NCBI RefSeq assembly: GCF_015624505.1
Contig: NZ_CP061379.1
Span: 2,294,001 to 2,358,000 of the forward strand
Reading direction: 5' to 3'
Origin: Bradyrhizobium commune
GTDB lineage: Bacteria; Pseudomonadota; Alphaproteobacteria; Rhizobiales; Xanthobacteraceae
DNA length: 64,000 bases
In this document: positions 1 to 8,581 of the stretch, in pieces
Numbering within the stretch: position 1 is the stretch's first letter
How the letters are laid out: every line of letters starts with the position of its first letter
The notes under the pieces: model-generated
Told to the model about the DNA's origin: nothing
The model's input: only the letters and a program-made list of their open reading frames with translations
The model's database searches: none
Made by a program: the position numbers and the translations under genes

Positions 1-1182
1 TCGGAAGACACCGACAAGCTCACCCGCATCTATCTCAGCAAGGAACTGCGCGTGGCCTCGGACCTGATCCTCGGCTGGATGCGCGAGGCGGGCATGAGCG
101 CGCATCTGGACGCGGTCGGCAATGTCTGTGGCCGCTACGAAGGCGCGCGGCCGGGCGCGCCCTGCCTGATGCTTGGCTCCCACTACGACACCGTGCGGGA
201 CGCCGGCAAATGGGACGGGCCGCTGGGCCTGATCACGGCGATCTCCTGCGTTGCCGATCTCAACCGCCGCGGCAAGCGCCTGCCGTTTGCGGTCGAGGTC
301 GTTGGCTTTGCCGACGAAGAGGGCGTGCGCTTCGCCTCAACCCTGCTCGGCAGCCGCGCGGTCGCCGGCACGTTCGACGAAAGCGTTTTGAATACGCGCG
401 ACCGCGACGGCGTGTCGATGCGTCAGGCGCTCGTGCAATTCGGGCTCGATCCTGATCATATCGGTGCGGCCGCGCGGGCGCGCCGCGAGCTGCTGGCCTA
501 TCTCGAATTGCATATCGAGCAGGGGCCGGTGCTGGAAGCGCAGAATTTGCCGGTCGGCGTGGTCACGGCGATCGCGGGCGCGACACGGCTCGCCGCGCGC
601 CTGACCGGCATGGCCGGTCATGCCGGCACGGTGCCGATGGCGTTGCGGCGCGACGCGCTCACGGGTGCTGCCGAATGTATCGGTGCGATCGAAGAGTTCT
701 GCCGCACCGACGAGGGCGGGCTGGTCGGCACCGTCGGCTACATCCAGGCGAGGCCCGGCGCGACCAACGTCATTCCGGGCGACGTATCATTCACCATCGA
801 CATGCGCGCGCCGACCGACATGCATCGCAAGCGCGCGGTCGCCGATATCGTCCGCCAGATCGAGGCCATCGCAAAGCGCCGGCAAGTGGCGCTTCAGCTC
901 AACGTCACCCACGAAAACCGCACCGCGCCGTGTGCGCCCTGGCTGAGGGATCAGATCGCGCAGGCGATCGCCGCTGAGGGCTCTTCGGCGTTCGAGTTGC
1001 CGAGTGGGGCCGGGCATGACGGCATGGCCATGATCGACATTGCCGATGTCGGCATGATCTTCGTCCGCTGCCGCGGCGGCATCAGCCACCACCCCGACGA
1101 GCATGTCGATCTCGCCGACGCCGATGCCGGTGCGCGGGTGCTGCTCAGAGTGGTCGAGAATTTCCGGCCGCGTGAGGGATAG
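1..1182 (+). CDS. allC: Allantoate amidohydrolase, M20 family (5' end outside window)
   Basis: The reading frame is open from base 1, so the true start lies upstream; the first internal Val/Met codons are not starts. The enzyme hydrolyses allantoate (or a related carbamoyl substrate) to release ammonia in purine/ureide catabolism, in the cytoplasm. Visible M20 signatures are GSHYDTV followed by GKWDGPLG (first metal ligands), ADEEGVRF, LELHIEQGP and a C-terminal GAGHDG / GGISHHPDEH pair, all typical of allantoate amidohydrolase and N-carbamoyl amino acid amidases. The purine theme fits the adenine deaminase and permease genes further downstream. Ureidoglycolate or carbamoyl-beta-alanine hydrolases share the motifs, so exact substrate is inferred. 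Confidence 0.88.
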   Translation, partial: SEDTDKLTRIYLSKELRVASDLILGWMREAGMSAHLDAVGNVCGRYEGARPGAPCLMLGSHYDTVRDAGKWDGPLGLITAISCVADLNRRGKRLPFAVEVVGFADEEGVRFASTLLGSRAVAGTFDESVLNTRDRDGVSMRQALVQFGLDPDHIGAAARARRELLAYLELHIEQGPVLEAQNLPVGVVTAIAGATRLAARLTGMAGHAGTVPMALRRDALTGAAECIGAIEEFCRTDEGGLVGTVGYIQARPGATNVIPGDVSFTIDMRAPTDMHRKRAVADIVRQIEAIAKRRQVALQLNVTHENRTAPCAPWLRDQIAQAIAAEGSSAFELPSGAGHDGMAMIDIADVGMIFVRCRGGISHHPDEHVDLADADAGARVLLRVVENFRPREG

Positions 1183-1298
1183 TCGCATCCAGTTAACGAT
1201 GTCGCGAGCCCCGCAAGTTCCCGGGTAGAGAGACGAATCAGCTGCATTTAGAATAAGCCAGCACCGAACCACCCGAGACTTTGGCCGACTTAAGCATT

Positions 1299-2672
1299 AT
1301 GAACAGCGATATTTCGTTTCCGTCACATCCTGAGAACCGGTTCTACCAGGGCGTTGCCGCGACCTTTGTCGCCAACGCGCTTCAGGCGGTGAATTTTCTC
1401 GGCGATCGGTTCATGAGAAAGTCGCAGCATTCGCTGTCGGCCATCGAGGATCTCTACCGGCATTCGATGGACAGCGCCTTCTCGGTGACCGAGTCCTTTC
1501 TCGTCACAGGAGCGCCGCACGCATCCGCCTATTACCCGCGCGACTTCGCCTGGTTCTACCCTGATGTCCTCGACCCCGAGACGATCATGGATGCGCAGGA
1601 CGCAGTGAGGCGGGCCCGGCTGCTCGACAAGAGCGTGCGCCTGTTGCTGGAGGCGGTTCGCGCCAACGTCGTCACGACGACCATCGTCCCGGCCGGACGT
1701 GGCCGGTATCTCGGCGTGAACTATTTCTCGCGGCCCTCTGATACGCTGCTCGGCATTCTGGCCGGTCTCCAGCAGATGCTCTCTGCCGAAGAGCGGGCGT
1801 CGTCCTATCTGGCGATGTCACAATGCGCGCATGCCGGCCGCCTCTTGCTGGCCGAGTATGGCGCAGACCTGAAGCGCGCGATTTTGCGGCTTGCAAGCGA
1901 GCTTGAGCCGTTCGACGATGACGGCACCCGGTATTTGCTGTGCGATGCCAGCGCGCCTCGCTCTGCGGCGACGGACACTCGCGCCGAGCGCCGGCGTTTC
2001 GTCACCAATGCCTGCGTCTACACGACGTTCGTGTGGGGTGTAGAGCTCGGCGTCGTCAGCGAGAACGAGCTGAAGCGCCTGCTTGGGCGTGACCTCTCGC
2101 AATACAAGGGCGACCTTCTCCGCCTGTTCGGCAAGGGCGGCTATATCAGGCATTCGCTGGACGGTCCGGCAGGTTCGCCCGCGTCTTCGGTTGCACTGGA
2201 TTTCGTCAGCGTGCATCGCGGCTTCTGGAATTTAAACGATGCAAGCGAACGCGCGCTGTTTGCGGCCACGGCGGATCTGGTCATCGCCGAGCCGCGGTTT
2301 CGCATCCCCGGAACCTCCCACTTCCTGGTGTCCGCCGATAATCCGCGCAACAAGATGATCCACAAGATCGCGGCACCCGCTTATCAGGGTCGTTCTTCCT
2401 GGCCGACGTTCAATGTCGAGTTTGCCGACCGCATGCTGGACTACGATGAGTTCTCAGGGGACGATACTTATCGCGCCTGCGCCCAGGGAATCCTGAAGGA
2501 TATTCGCACCGCGACCGAAGTCCATGGCGGATATCAGGAGCTGATCTCGGAGCAGGGTCTGAAGTACCGCACCTGGGCCTATAAGGGCGCGGTGGCGCAC
2601 TCCTGGTTTCCGCGCTTCCTCTCCGTCTGGAGCAGGGCGTTCGGAACGCCGCTCCTCCAGTGGAACGACTGA
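1299..2672 (+). CDS. Unrecognised 457-residue protein, possibly alpha/alpha-barrel glycosidase-like
   Basis: Long, well-formed coding frame with Bradyrhizobium-like codon use. No signal peptide or membrane segment. Aromatic-acidic motifs such as YYPRDFAWFYPD, SRPSDTLLG, SWPTFNVEFADRMLDYD and a C-terminal GGYQELISEQG / AYKGAVAHSWFPRF recall the active-site loops of six-hairpin (alpha/alpha)6 glycoside hydrolases, but I cannot assign a family. An in-frame TTG at 1281 is an alternative start; neither start has a strong Shine-Dalgarno sequence. The gene stands alone between the allantoate enzyme and the phosphoesterase. Confidence 0.75.
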   Translation: MNSDISFPSHPENRFYQGVAATFVANALQAVNFLGDRFMRKSQHSLSAIEDLYRHSMDSAFSVTESFLVTGAPHASAYYPRDFAWFYPDVLDPETIMDAQDAVRRARLLDKSVRLLLEAVRANVVTTTIVPAGRGRYLGVNYFSRPSDTLLGILAGLQQMLSAEERASSYLAMSQCAHAGRLLLAEYGADLKRAILRLASELEPFDDDGTRYLLCDASAPRSAATDTRAERRRFVTNACVYTTFVWGVELGVVSENELKRLLGRDLSQYKGDLLRLFGKGGYIRHSLDGPAGSPASSVALDFVSVHRGFWNLNDASERALFAATADLVIAEPRFRIPGTSHFLVSADNPRNKMIHKIAAPAYQGRSSWPTFNVEFADRMLDYDEFSGDDTYRACAQGILKDIRTATEVHGGYQELISEQGLKYRTWAYKGAVAHSWFPRFLSVWSRAFGTPLLQWND

Positions 2673-2929
2673 AGGCACCTCAGCGCGAGCTTGCGGTTTC
2701 CCCGCTCTCGCTCGGGCACCGTCTTGCGGTGGAACCTCGGGTGAAATCACCGGCAAGCCATTGACAGCAATCCATAAGCGCCGCCGGTTGCGACAACATG
2801 TCCCTGCACGCTGTCACAATTGCATAATGCAACTGACATTCTCGCGCAGCACGTCTGACAAGTGCGACCCCTAGCCTGAAGTGCACTGAAACAATTTTCA
2901 GGCTTCAGAAACGAACAGAGGGGTGTGAA

Positions 2930-4999
2930 ATGCTTTCGAGAATGACACGACGTCTACGCGATCGCACCGTGGTCACCGCCGCGATCCTGTCGCTGATGGG
3001 GTATGACGTTTATGCGGCGGACGCCAATTTGCTCGGGGGAAGCAACAGGAACGGCGATCGGACCGAGTCGCCGATCAAGCATGTGATCGTCATCCTCGGC
3101 GAAAACCGCACCTTCGACCACGTCTTCGCCACCTATGAGCCGGCGCGTCCGGGCGAGCGTGTCGACAACCTCCTCTCCAAGGGCATCATCACCAAGGATG
3201 GCTTGCCCGGACCGAACTACGCCAAGTCGGCGCAATTCTCCGCCGTGGTCAACAACACCTATTCAATCAGCCCCGGCCAGAAGGCTCCCTACAATACCAC
3301 CACCAACAAGGTGCAGGCGCCGGGAACCTCCTACGCGCCGCAATCCTGCTACACCTCCGTCGATCAGGCCGCGCTCAATGGGCCCGGGTGCCTCGCTACG
3401 CTGCAAATCGCGGCGCAGGGGGATTACGGCCTCCGCCAGCAGGATCTGCCGCTGCTGACGACGGGTGCCACGGGACTGCCCGGCAATTCGCCGGACTCGC
3501 GCATCCTGGATTTCGACAGTCTGCCGAACGGAGCCTATCCGCTGGTGACCCTGGCGCAGGCCAGCGAAACCCCGACCAGTCTCTACAAGACCTATGGCGG
3601 CAGCCCGGTGCACCGGTTCTACCAGATGTGGCAGGAGCTCGACTGCGACGTCGCCAAGGCCACGCACCACAATCCGAGCGGCTGCCAGGCCGATCTCTTC
3701 ACCTTCGTGGAATCGAGCGTTTCCTCGGGAAGCAACGGCAACCCGACGCCGCACGCCCTCAAGGAGGGTGCTATCGCGCTCGGCTTCTACAATGTCGCCA
3801 AGGGCGACGCGCCTTATCTGACCGAGCTTGCGCGCAAGTACACGCTCAACGACAATTTCCATCAGAGCGTGATGGGCGGCACTTTCGCCAATCACATGAT
3901 GATCGGCTACGCCGATGCGCTCTATTATGCTGATGACAAGGGCGATCCCGCGAAGCCCGACCACGTGCTCGTTCCCGGCTCCAACCCACCGCAATACGTC
4001 AACGAGGTCGAGAACCCGAACCCGGCGCCTGGCACCAACAACTGGTACCTCAACGACGGTTATGGCGGTGGCAGCTATTCGAACTGCTCCGATCCGAACC
4101 AGCCGGGTGTCGGTCCGGTCGTCACCTACCTCAACGCCATCCACGTGTCGCCGCGCTGTGCGCCGAACGCCTATTATCTCCTGAACAACTACGTTCCGGC
4201 CTATATCGGCAGCGGCGCCACCGATCCTATCAACAACGGTCCGTTCACCCTGCCGCCTGTCATCAAGCAGCGGCATATCGGCGATGCGCTGACCCAGGCC
4301 GATGTCTCCTGGGCCTATTTCGGCGAGCGCTGGAACGATTTCAAGACCGCGCCAGGTGAAGGCACCAACTTCGGCGCGCTGGACCCGGTCGCCTATCTCT
4401 ATTGCAACATCTGCAATCCGTTCCTGTTCTCCGCCTCGGTCATGACCCATGCGGCGCAGCGCAATGCGCACATGAAGGATACGCTCGATCTTTACGACGC
4501 CATCGCGGATGGCAAACTTCCGGCCGTGTCTTTTGTCAAGCCGAGCACTTTCAACGATGGCCATCCGTCGTCGTCCCGTGTGGATATCTTCGAGGCTTTC
4601 ACCAAGAACATCGTTGACAAGGTGAAGTCCGACAAGGAGCTGTGGAAGTCGACGGCCATCGTCATCACCATGGACGAGGGTGGCGGTTACTACGACTCGG
4701 GCTATGTCCAGCCGGTCGACTTCTTCGGCGACGGCACGCGGATTCCGCTTCTGGTCGTGTCGAAATACTCGCGCGGCGGTCACATGTCGCACGAATATGG
4801 CGACCACGTCTCGATCACCAAGTTCATCGAGCGCAACTGGCATCTCAAGCCGCTCGGACCCAAGACGCGCGACACGTTGCCCAACCCCGTGGCCTCGGAC
4901 GACAATCCTTACGTTCCCGTCAACCGGCCGGCGATTGGCGATCTCTTCGGCAATTTCAATTTCGCCGATCGTCGCGACGATGATCGTGATGATGACTGA
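2930..4999 (+). CDS. Secreted phosphoesterase (phospholipase C / AcpA superfamily)
   Basis: Predicted exported phosphoesterase of 689 residues, longer than typical acid phosphatases but in range for the phosphoesterase (PF04185) family. It starts with a signal peptide (basic MTRRLRDR, hydrophobic core, VYAAD cleavage region near residue 30). The family metal site is visible as HVIVILGENRTFDHVF near residue 50 and as ITMDEGGGYYDSG and HEYGDHVSITKFIERNW near the C-terminus. The tail ends in a run of Asp/Arg residues. Start ATG at 2930 follows a GAGGGG sequence. Likely releases phosphate from organic phosphate or phospholipid in the periplasm; substrate unknown. Confidence 0.88.
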   Translation: MLSRMTRRLRDRTVVTAAILSLMGYDVYAADANLLGGSNRNGDRTESPIKHVIVILGENRTFDHVFATYEPARPGERVDNLLSKGIITKDGLPGPNYAKSAQFSAVVNNTYSISPGQKAPYNTTTNKVQAPGTSYAPQSCYTSVDQAALNGPGCLATLQIAAQGDYGLRQQDLPLLTTGATGLPGNSPDSRILDFDSLPNGAYPLVTLAQASETPTSLYKTYGGSPVHRFYQMWQELDCDVAKATHHNPSGCQADLFTFVESSVSSGSNGNPTPHALKEGAIALGFYNVAKGDAPYLTELARKYTLNDNFHQSVMGGTFANHMMIGYADALYYADDKGDPAKPDHVLVPGSNPPQYVNEVENPNPAPGTNNWYLNDGYGGGSYSNCSDPNQPGVGPVVTYLNAIHVSPRCAPNAYYLLNNYVPAYIGSGATDPINNGPFTLPPVIKQRHIGDALTQADVSWAYFGERWNDFKTAPGEGTNFGALDPVAYLYCNICNPFLFSASVMTHAAQRNAHMKDTLDLYDAIADGKLPAVSFVKPSTFNDGHPSSSRVDIFEAFTKNIVDKVKSDKELWKSTAIVITMDEGGGYYDSGYVQPVDFFGDGTRIPLLVVSKYSRGGHMSHEYGDHVSITKFIERNWHLKPLGPKTRDTLPNPVASDDNPYVPVNRPAIGDLFGNFNFADRRDDDRDDD

Positions 5000-5085
5000 C
5001 CACGACCGGTGATCTTCGACCGATCGACCCGGAGGCCGACCGGCCACCGGGTCGATTTCATCACTCGTAGCATAGGGCAATTTGC

Positions 5086-6645
5086 GTGAATGTAGCGCGC
5101 TCGGGGAGCACCGCTTCGATTGATGCGGCGCGTGATGCGTTTGCCGGAGGCAATTTGGGAGCCGCCGAGCAAATCTGTGCAAGCATTCTTGAACAGAATC
5201 CTGCCGAGTGGCGCGCCTGGGCATTGCTGACGGAAGCCGCGCTGTTGCGCGGCCGGCAGGATGCCGCGACCGTCAGCGCCGCTCGCGCCGTCGCGCTCGC
5301 GCCTACGAACCCGGTTGCGCTGGTGTTACGCGCGAAGTGCCTGTTCATCGCTGGTGAGACACGCCAGGCCTGTGCGGCAACGGAGGTCGCGGCACAGCAT
5401 CTCGGCGAAGCTCCCGATGCGCTCGATGCTGTCGGCGCGATGTTCGGTCTGCTCGGGCTACAGCAGCGAGCGATAGAGCTCTTTCGTCGCGCCATGCTCG
5501 GGCGGCCGGACGTGCCGCAATATCTCTTCAACCTGGCTGCTGCCGAGCGGATGATCGGCGCACTCGGAGACGCCGAAGCGCATTGCGACGCGGCCATTGC
5601 CTGCGACCGTCATTACGGCCTTGCGCACTATTTGCGGTCGGATCTGCGCATCCAGAGCCCCGATCGCAACCATATCGACGAGATGGAAGCGCTGATCGGT
5701 GAGGGAGGCTTGTCTGCCTCGAGCGAAATCATGCTGCGCTTTGCGCTCGGCAAGGAATGCGAAGACATCGAGCTCTGGGGGCGCGCCTTCGATCATGTCG
5801 AGGCTGGCTGCAATTTGCAGAGCCGATCGCTTCCGCGCGACCCCGCCGCCGAAATTGGCGAGATCGATGCCATCATCGAGGCGCACACGCGACGCTGGAT
5901 CCAAGCCGCGCCACGCGGCTGTGTCGACGCCGCGCCTGTCTTCGTCACCGGACTGCCGCGCACCGGCACGACGCTGGTGGAGCGAATTATCGGGAGCCAC
6001 TCCGCGATGCATTCCGTGGGCGAGACCGGCGCGTTCGCGGCCGAGATGCGCCGCGCCATGGCGGAGCGCGCGGGCGGCCGCGACCCTGAAGGCATCGGCA
6101 GACGCTATCTGGATTCGGCGGCAGCCCTGCGCGTGCCGGTCGACGCGCGTTTCATCGACAAGACACTCGAGAACTATCTCTATTGCGGCCTCATCCACGT
6201 GGCGCTGCCTGCCGCGAAGATCATCCTCGTGCAGCGGCATCCGATCGATTCGTGCTGGGCGATCTACAAGGCGCATTTCCGCGGCAAGTTCTCGTTCTCA
6301 TATCGGCAGACCGAGCTCGCGGACTATTATCTGGCGTATCGCCGTCTGTCGCAGCACTGGCGCACCGTGCTGCCGCCGGATGTGCTGATGGAAATCAACT
6401 ACGAGGACATTGTGCGGGACCAGGCGGCGGCAAGCCGGGATATCATCCGCTTTCTCGGGCTTCCCTGGGAAGACGGGGTGATGCGCTTTCATGAAAGCCC
6501 TGCGCCATCGGCAACTGCCAGCGCCGTTCAGGTGCGCCGCCCGGTCTACGCGTCCTCGGTCGGCAAATGGCGTCACCATGCCGATCGGCTAGGGCCGCTT
6601 CGCGAACGTTTGGCGCGCGAGATTCCGGAAGCAGAGCTCGCATGA
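5086..6645 (+). CDS. TPR-domain sulfotransferase
   Basis: 519-residue protein with a GTG start. Residues 1 to about 200 form helical TPR-like repeats; from about 285 onward there is a PAPS-dependent sulfotransferase domain. The 5'-phosphosulfate loop is seen as TGLPRTGTTLVE (about residues 286-297) and the 3'-phosphate binding segment as VQRHPIDSCWAIYKAHF (about 382). Proteins of this layout are common in alphaproteobacteria and are thought to sulfate surface glycans or proteins, but the acceptor is unknown. The next gene overlaps its stop codon by four bases (ATGA), so the two are probably co-translated. Confidence 0.85.
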   Translation: MNVARSGSTASIDAARDAFAGGNLGAAEQICASILEQNPAEWRAWALLTEAALLRGRQDAATVSAARAVALAPTNPVALVLRAKCLFIAGETRQACAATEVAAQHLGEAPDALDAVGAMFGLLGLQQRAIELFRRAMLGRPDVPQYLFNLAAAERMIGALGDAEAHCDAAIACDRHYGLAHYLRSDLRIQSPDRNHIDEMEALIGEGGLSASSEIMLRFALGKECEDIELWGRAFDHVEAGCNLQSRSLPRDPAAEIGEIDAIIEAHTRRWIQAAPRGCVDAAPVFVTGLPRTGTTLVERIIGSHSAMHSVGETGAFAAEMRRAMAERAGGRDPEGIGRRYLDSAAALRVPVDARFIDKTLENYLYCGLIHVALPAAKIILVQRHPIDSCWAIYKAHFRGKFSFSYRQTELADYYLAYRRLSQHWRTVLPPDVLMEINYEDIVRDQAAASRDIIRFLGLPWEDGVMRFHESPAPSATASAVQVRRPVYASSVGKWRHHADRLGPLRERLAREIPEAELA

Positions 6646-7073
6646 TGACATGTCGGCCATTCCTCCTCCTCGTGACCGCGTCTGCCGTCCTGCTGGCCTT
6701 CGGTCGAGCCGCGTCGGCCGAGGTGAAGATCGAAGGCAGGCCGGAGGCCGTGCATCTCGAAGTCCATGACGCTTCGCTCCATGATGTGCTGGCGGCGCTG
6801 CAGGAACGGTTCAACCTGCGTTATCGCACCATCGATGCGCTCGACACGCCGACGACGGGAGTCTTCGATGGACCATTGCGGCGCGTGGTGGCTCGGCTCC
6901 TCAGTGGCCATGATTATGCGATGCAAGTCACCGCTGACGGTGTCGACGTGCTGGTGCTGGCGCCGCAGCCATCCAGCGCCGCAATGGTCGCCACGGTGAC
7001 GCCGGCCAATGCGGCCAGGCCGCCGCTAACGGCCGCGGAGCGCAGGCACTTTGAGCGCGGGCACCTGCGCTAG
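6642..7073 (+). CDS. Small exported protein with STN (secretin/TonB N-terminal) domain
   Basis: 143 residues. A signal peptide (FLLLVTASAVLLAFG, then AASAEV) is followed by one STN-like fold: HLEVHDASLHDVLAALQ, then a strand-rich part ending at DGVDVLVLAP. STN domains occur at the N-terminus of secretins and TonB-dependent receptors; here it is free-standing, so the protein may be a periplasmic partner of a secretin or an orphan domain. The start was set at 6642 because it gives an ATGA overlap with the sulfotransferase stop and a clean signal peptide. It converges on dctA with 16 bases between the stop codons. Confidence 0.8.
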   Translation: MMTCRPFLLLVTASAVLLAFGRAASAEVKIEGRPEAVHLEVHDASLHDVLAALQERFNLRYRTIDALDTPTTGVFDGPLRRVVARLLSGHDYAMQVTADGVDVLVLAPQPSSAAMVATVTPANAARPPLTAAERRHFERGHLR

Positions 7074-7089
7074 GACGACGATAGGCGAA

Positions 7090-8409
7090 TTAGCCCGCGG
7101 TCACGTCCACCAGCTCGCCGCCTTCGAGCACCTTGGCCGCCTTGACGCGGTCGAGGTCGCCTTCCCAGGCGGCAACCACCACGGTCGCCACGCAGTTGCC
7201 GATCAGGTTGCCGAGCGCGCGGGCCATGCCGATGAACCAGTCGACCGAGAGCACCAGCACGAGGCCGATCGCGGGGATGCTCGGCACCGCGTTCAGCGTT
7301 GCCGCCAGGATCACGATCGCCGAGCCCGGCACGCCATGCGCGCCCTTCGAGGTGATCAGGGAGACGCCGAGGACCAGCAGGAGATCGCCGAAGGACAGCG
7401 GCGTGTTGGTCGCCTGCGCGATGAACACGACGGCGAGCGTGAGATAGATCGAGAAGGCGTCGAGGTTGAAGGAATAGCCGGTCGGAATGACGAGGCCGAC
7501 CACGGAATCCTTCACGCCCATCCGCTCGAGCTTCTTCATGATCTGCGGCAACACGGCGTCGGAAGAGGCGGTTGCCAGCACGATGGTAAGCTCCTCGCGG
7601 AGGTAGGCGAGGAACTTGAGAATGTTGATTCCGGCAAGCGCCATCACGCTGCCGAGCACGCCGAGCACGAAGATGCCGACCGAGACGTAGAACAGCAACA
7701 CCAGCGAGACGAGCTGCTTCAGCGAGCCGACCCCATATTTGCCGACGGTGTAGGCGACCGCACCGAGCACGCCAAGCGGGGCGACGCGGACGATCAGTCC
7801 CATGACGCGGAACAGCACGGTGGAGGCCGCGTCGATGATCGAGGTGACGAGTTGGCCCTTCTCGCCGCCGACCAGCGCGAGGCCGACGCCGAACAGCACG
7901 GCGAAGAACAGCACCTGGAGCACGTCGTTGCGCGACAGCGCGTCGAACGATGTGGTCGGAATCACGTTGAGCAGGAAGGCGCCGATGCCCGCGCCCTGCA
8001 GCTTGTGGGCGTTGTCGGCATAGGTATTGAGCGCCTTGGCATCAAGCGTCGAGGGATCGATGTTCATGCCGTGGCCAGGGCCGAAGATGTAGGCCAGGAT
8101 GAGCCCGACCACGAGCGCCACCGTCGTCATCGTCTCGAAATAGAGCAGCGCCTTTGCGCCGACCCGGCCGACCTTCTTGAGGTCGCCGGCCCCGGCGATG
8201 CCGTGCACGACGACGCAGAACACGATCGGCGCCACGATCATCGAGATCAATTTCAGGAAGGCGTCGCTGAGGATCTTGAGGCTGATAGCGAAGTCCGGGG
8301 CGACCATGCCGAGGATGATGCCAAGGATCAGGGCCGCAAGGACCTGAACGAACAGCGAGGTGTAGAGCGGCTTGCGCTCGACGGCCGGAGCCGCGGCAAT
8401 GGTCGACAT
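7090..8409 (-). CDS. dctA: C4-dicarboxylate/proton (sodium) symporter DctA
   Basis: 439-residue inner-membrane carrier of the DAACS family that imports succinate, fumarate and malate; in rhizobia it feeds bacteroids. Seen: N-terminal LYTSLFVQVLAALILGIILG, the serine-rich reentrant region with ATASSDAVLPQIM, and PTGYSFNLDAFSIY followed by LTSKGAHGVPGSA, which are the substrate and cation signatures. The start at 8409 was chosen for GGGGGAG seven bases upstream and because homologues begin with this short tail. A sigma-54 promoter lies 40 bases upstream (8449-8464), so control by DctB/DctD-like regulators and RpoN is likely; no dctBD genes are in view. Confidence 0.95.
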   Translation of the reverse strand: MSTIAAAPAVERKPLYTSLFVQVLAALILGIILGMVAPDFAISLKILSDAFLKLISMIVAPIVFCVVVHGIAGAGDLKKVGRVGAKALLYFETMTTVALVVGLILAYIFGPGHGMNIDPSTLDAKALNTYADNAHKLQGAGIGAFLLNVIPTTSFDALSRNDVLQVLFFAVLFGVGLALVGGEKGQLVTSIIDAASTVLFRVMGLIVRVAPLGVLGAVAYTVGKYGVGSLKQLVSLVLLFYVSVGIFVLGVLGSVMALAGINILKFLAYLREELTIVLATASSDAVLPQIMKKLERMGVKDSVVGLVIPTGYSFNLDAFSIYLTLAVVFIAQATNTPLSFGDLLLVLGVSLITSKGAHGVPGSAIVILAATLNAVPSIPAIGLVLVLSVDWFIGMARALGNLIGNCVATVVVAAWEGDLDRVKAAKVLEGGELVDVTAG

Positions 8410-8448
8410 GGAAACTCCCCCTTTTGACGACGTCCAGATGACACAAGG

Positions 8449-8464
8449 AGCAACTACCGTGCCA
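8449..8464 (-). promoter_or_regulatory. Sigma-54 (RpoN) promoter of dctA
   Basis: On the minus strand the sequence is TGGCACGGTAGTTGCT. It matches the consensus TGGCACG-N4-TTGCW at every defined position, with GG at -24 and GC at -12. The inferred start of transcription is about 12 bases downstream, leaving a leader of roughly 28 bases before the dctA ATG at 8409. RpoN control of dctA is well established in rhizobia. Confidence 0.9.
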
Positions 8465-8581
8465 GAATGTCGCGGTTTTCCCCGGAAACGTGTCGGGCGC
8501 GTCCTCGCGGACCCGGGATTGTCCGTGTCACGGCGGCGAAGGTATGCGCATGATGCCGGGCGAGAATCCCTGAGGTATGCC

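Noticed and set aside
3263..5224. 653-codon open frame on the minus strand
   Set aside because: It is antisense to the clear phosphoesterase gene and its translation is low-complexity Arg/Val/Gly-rich, as expected of a GC-rich shadow frame.
7051..8427. 458-codon plus-strand frame
   Set aside because: Antisense to dctA; composition (Asp/Arg/His/Glu-rich) is that of a mirror frame.
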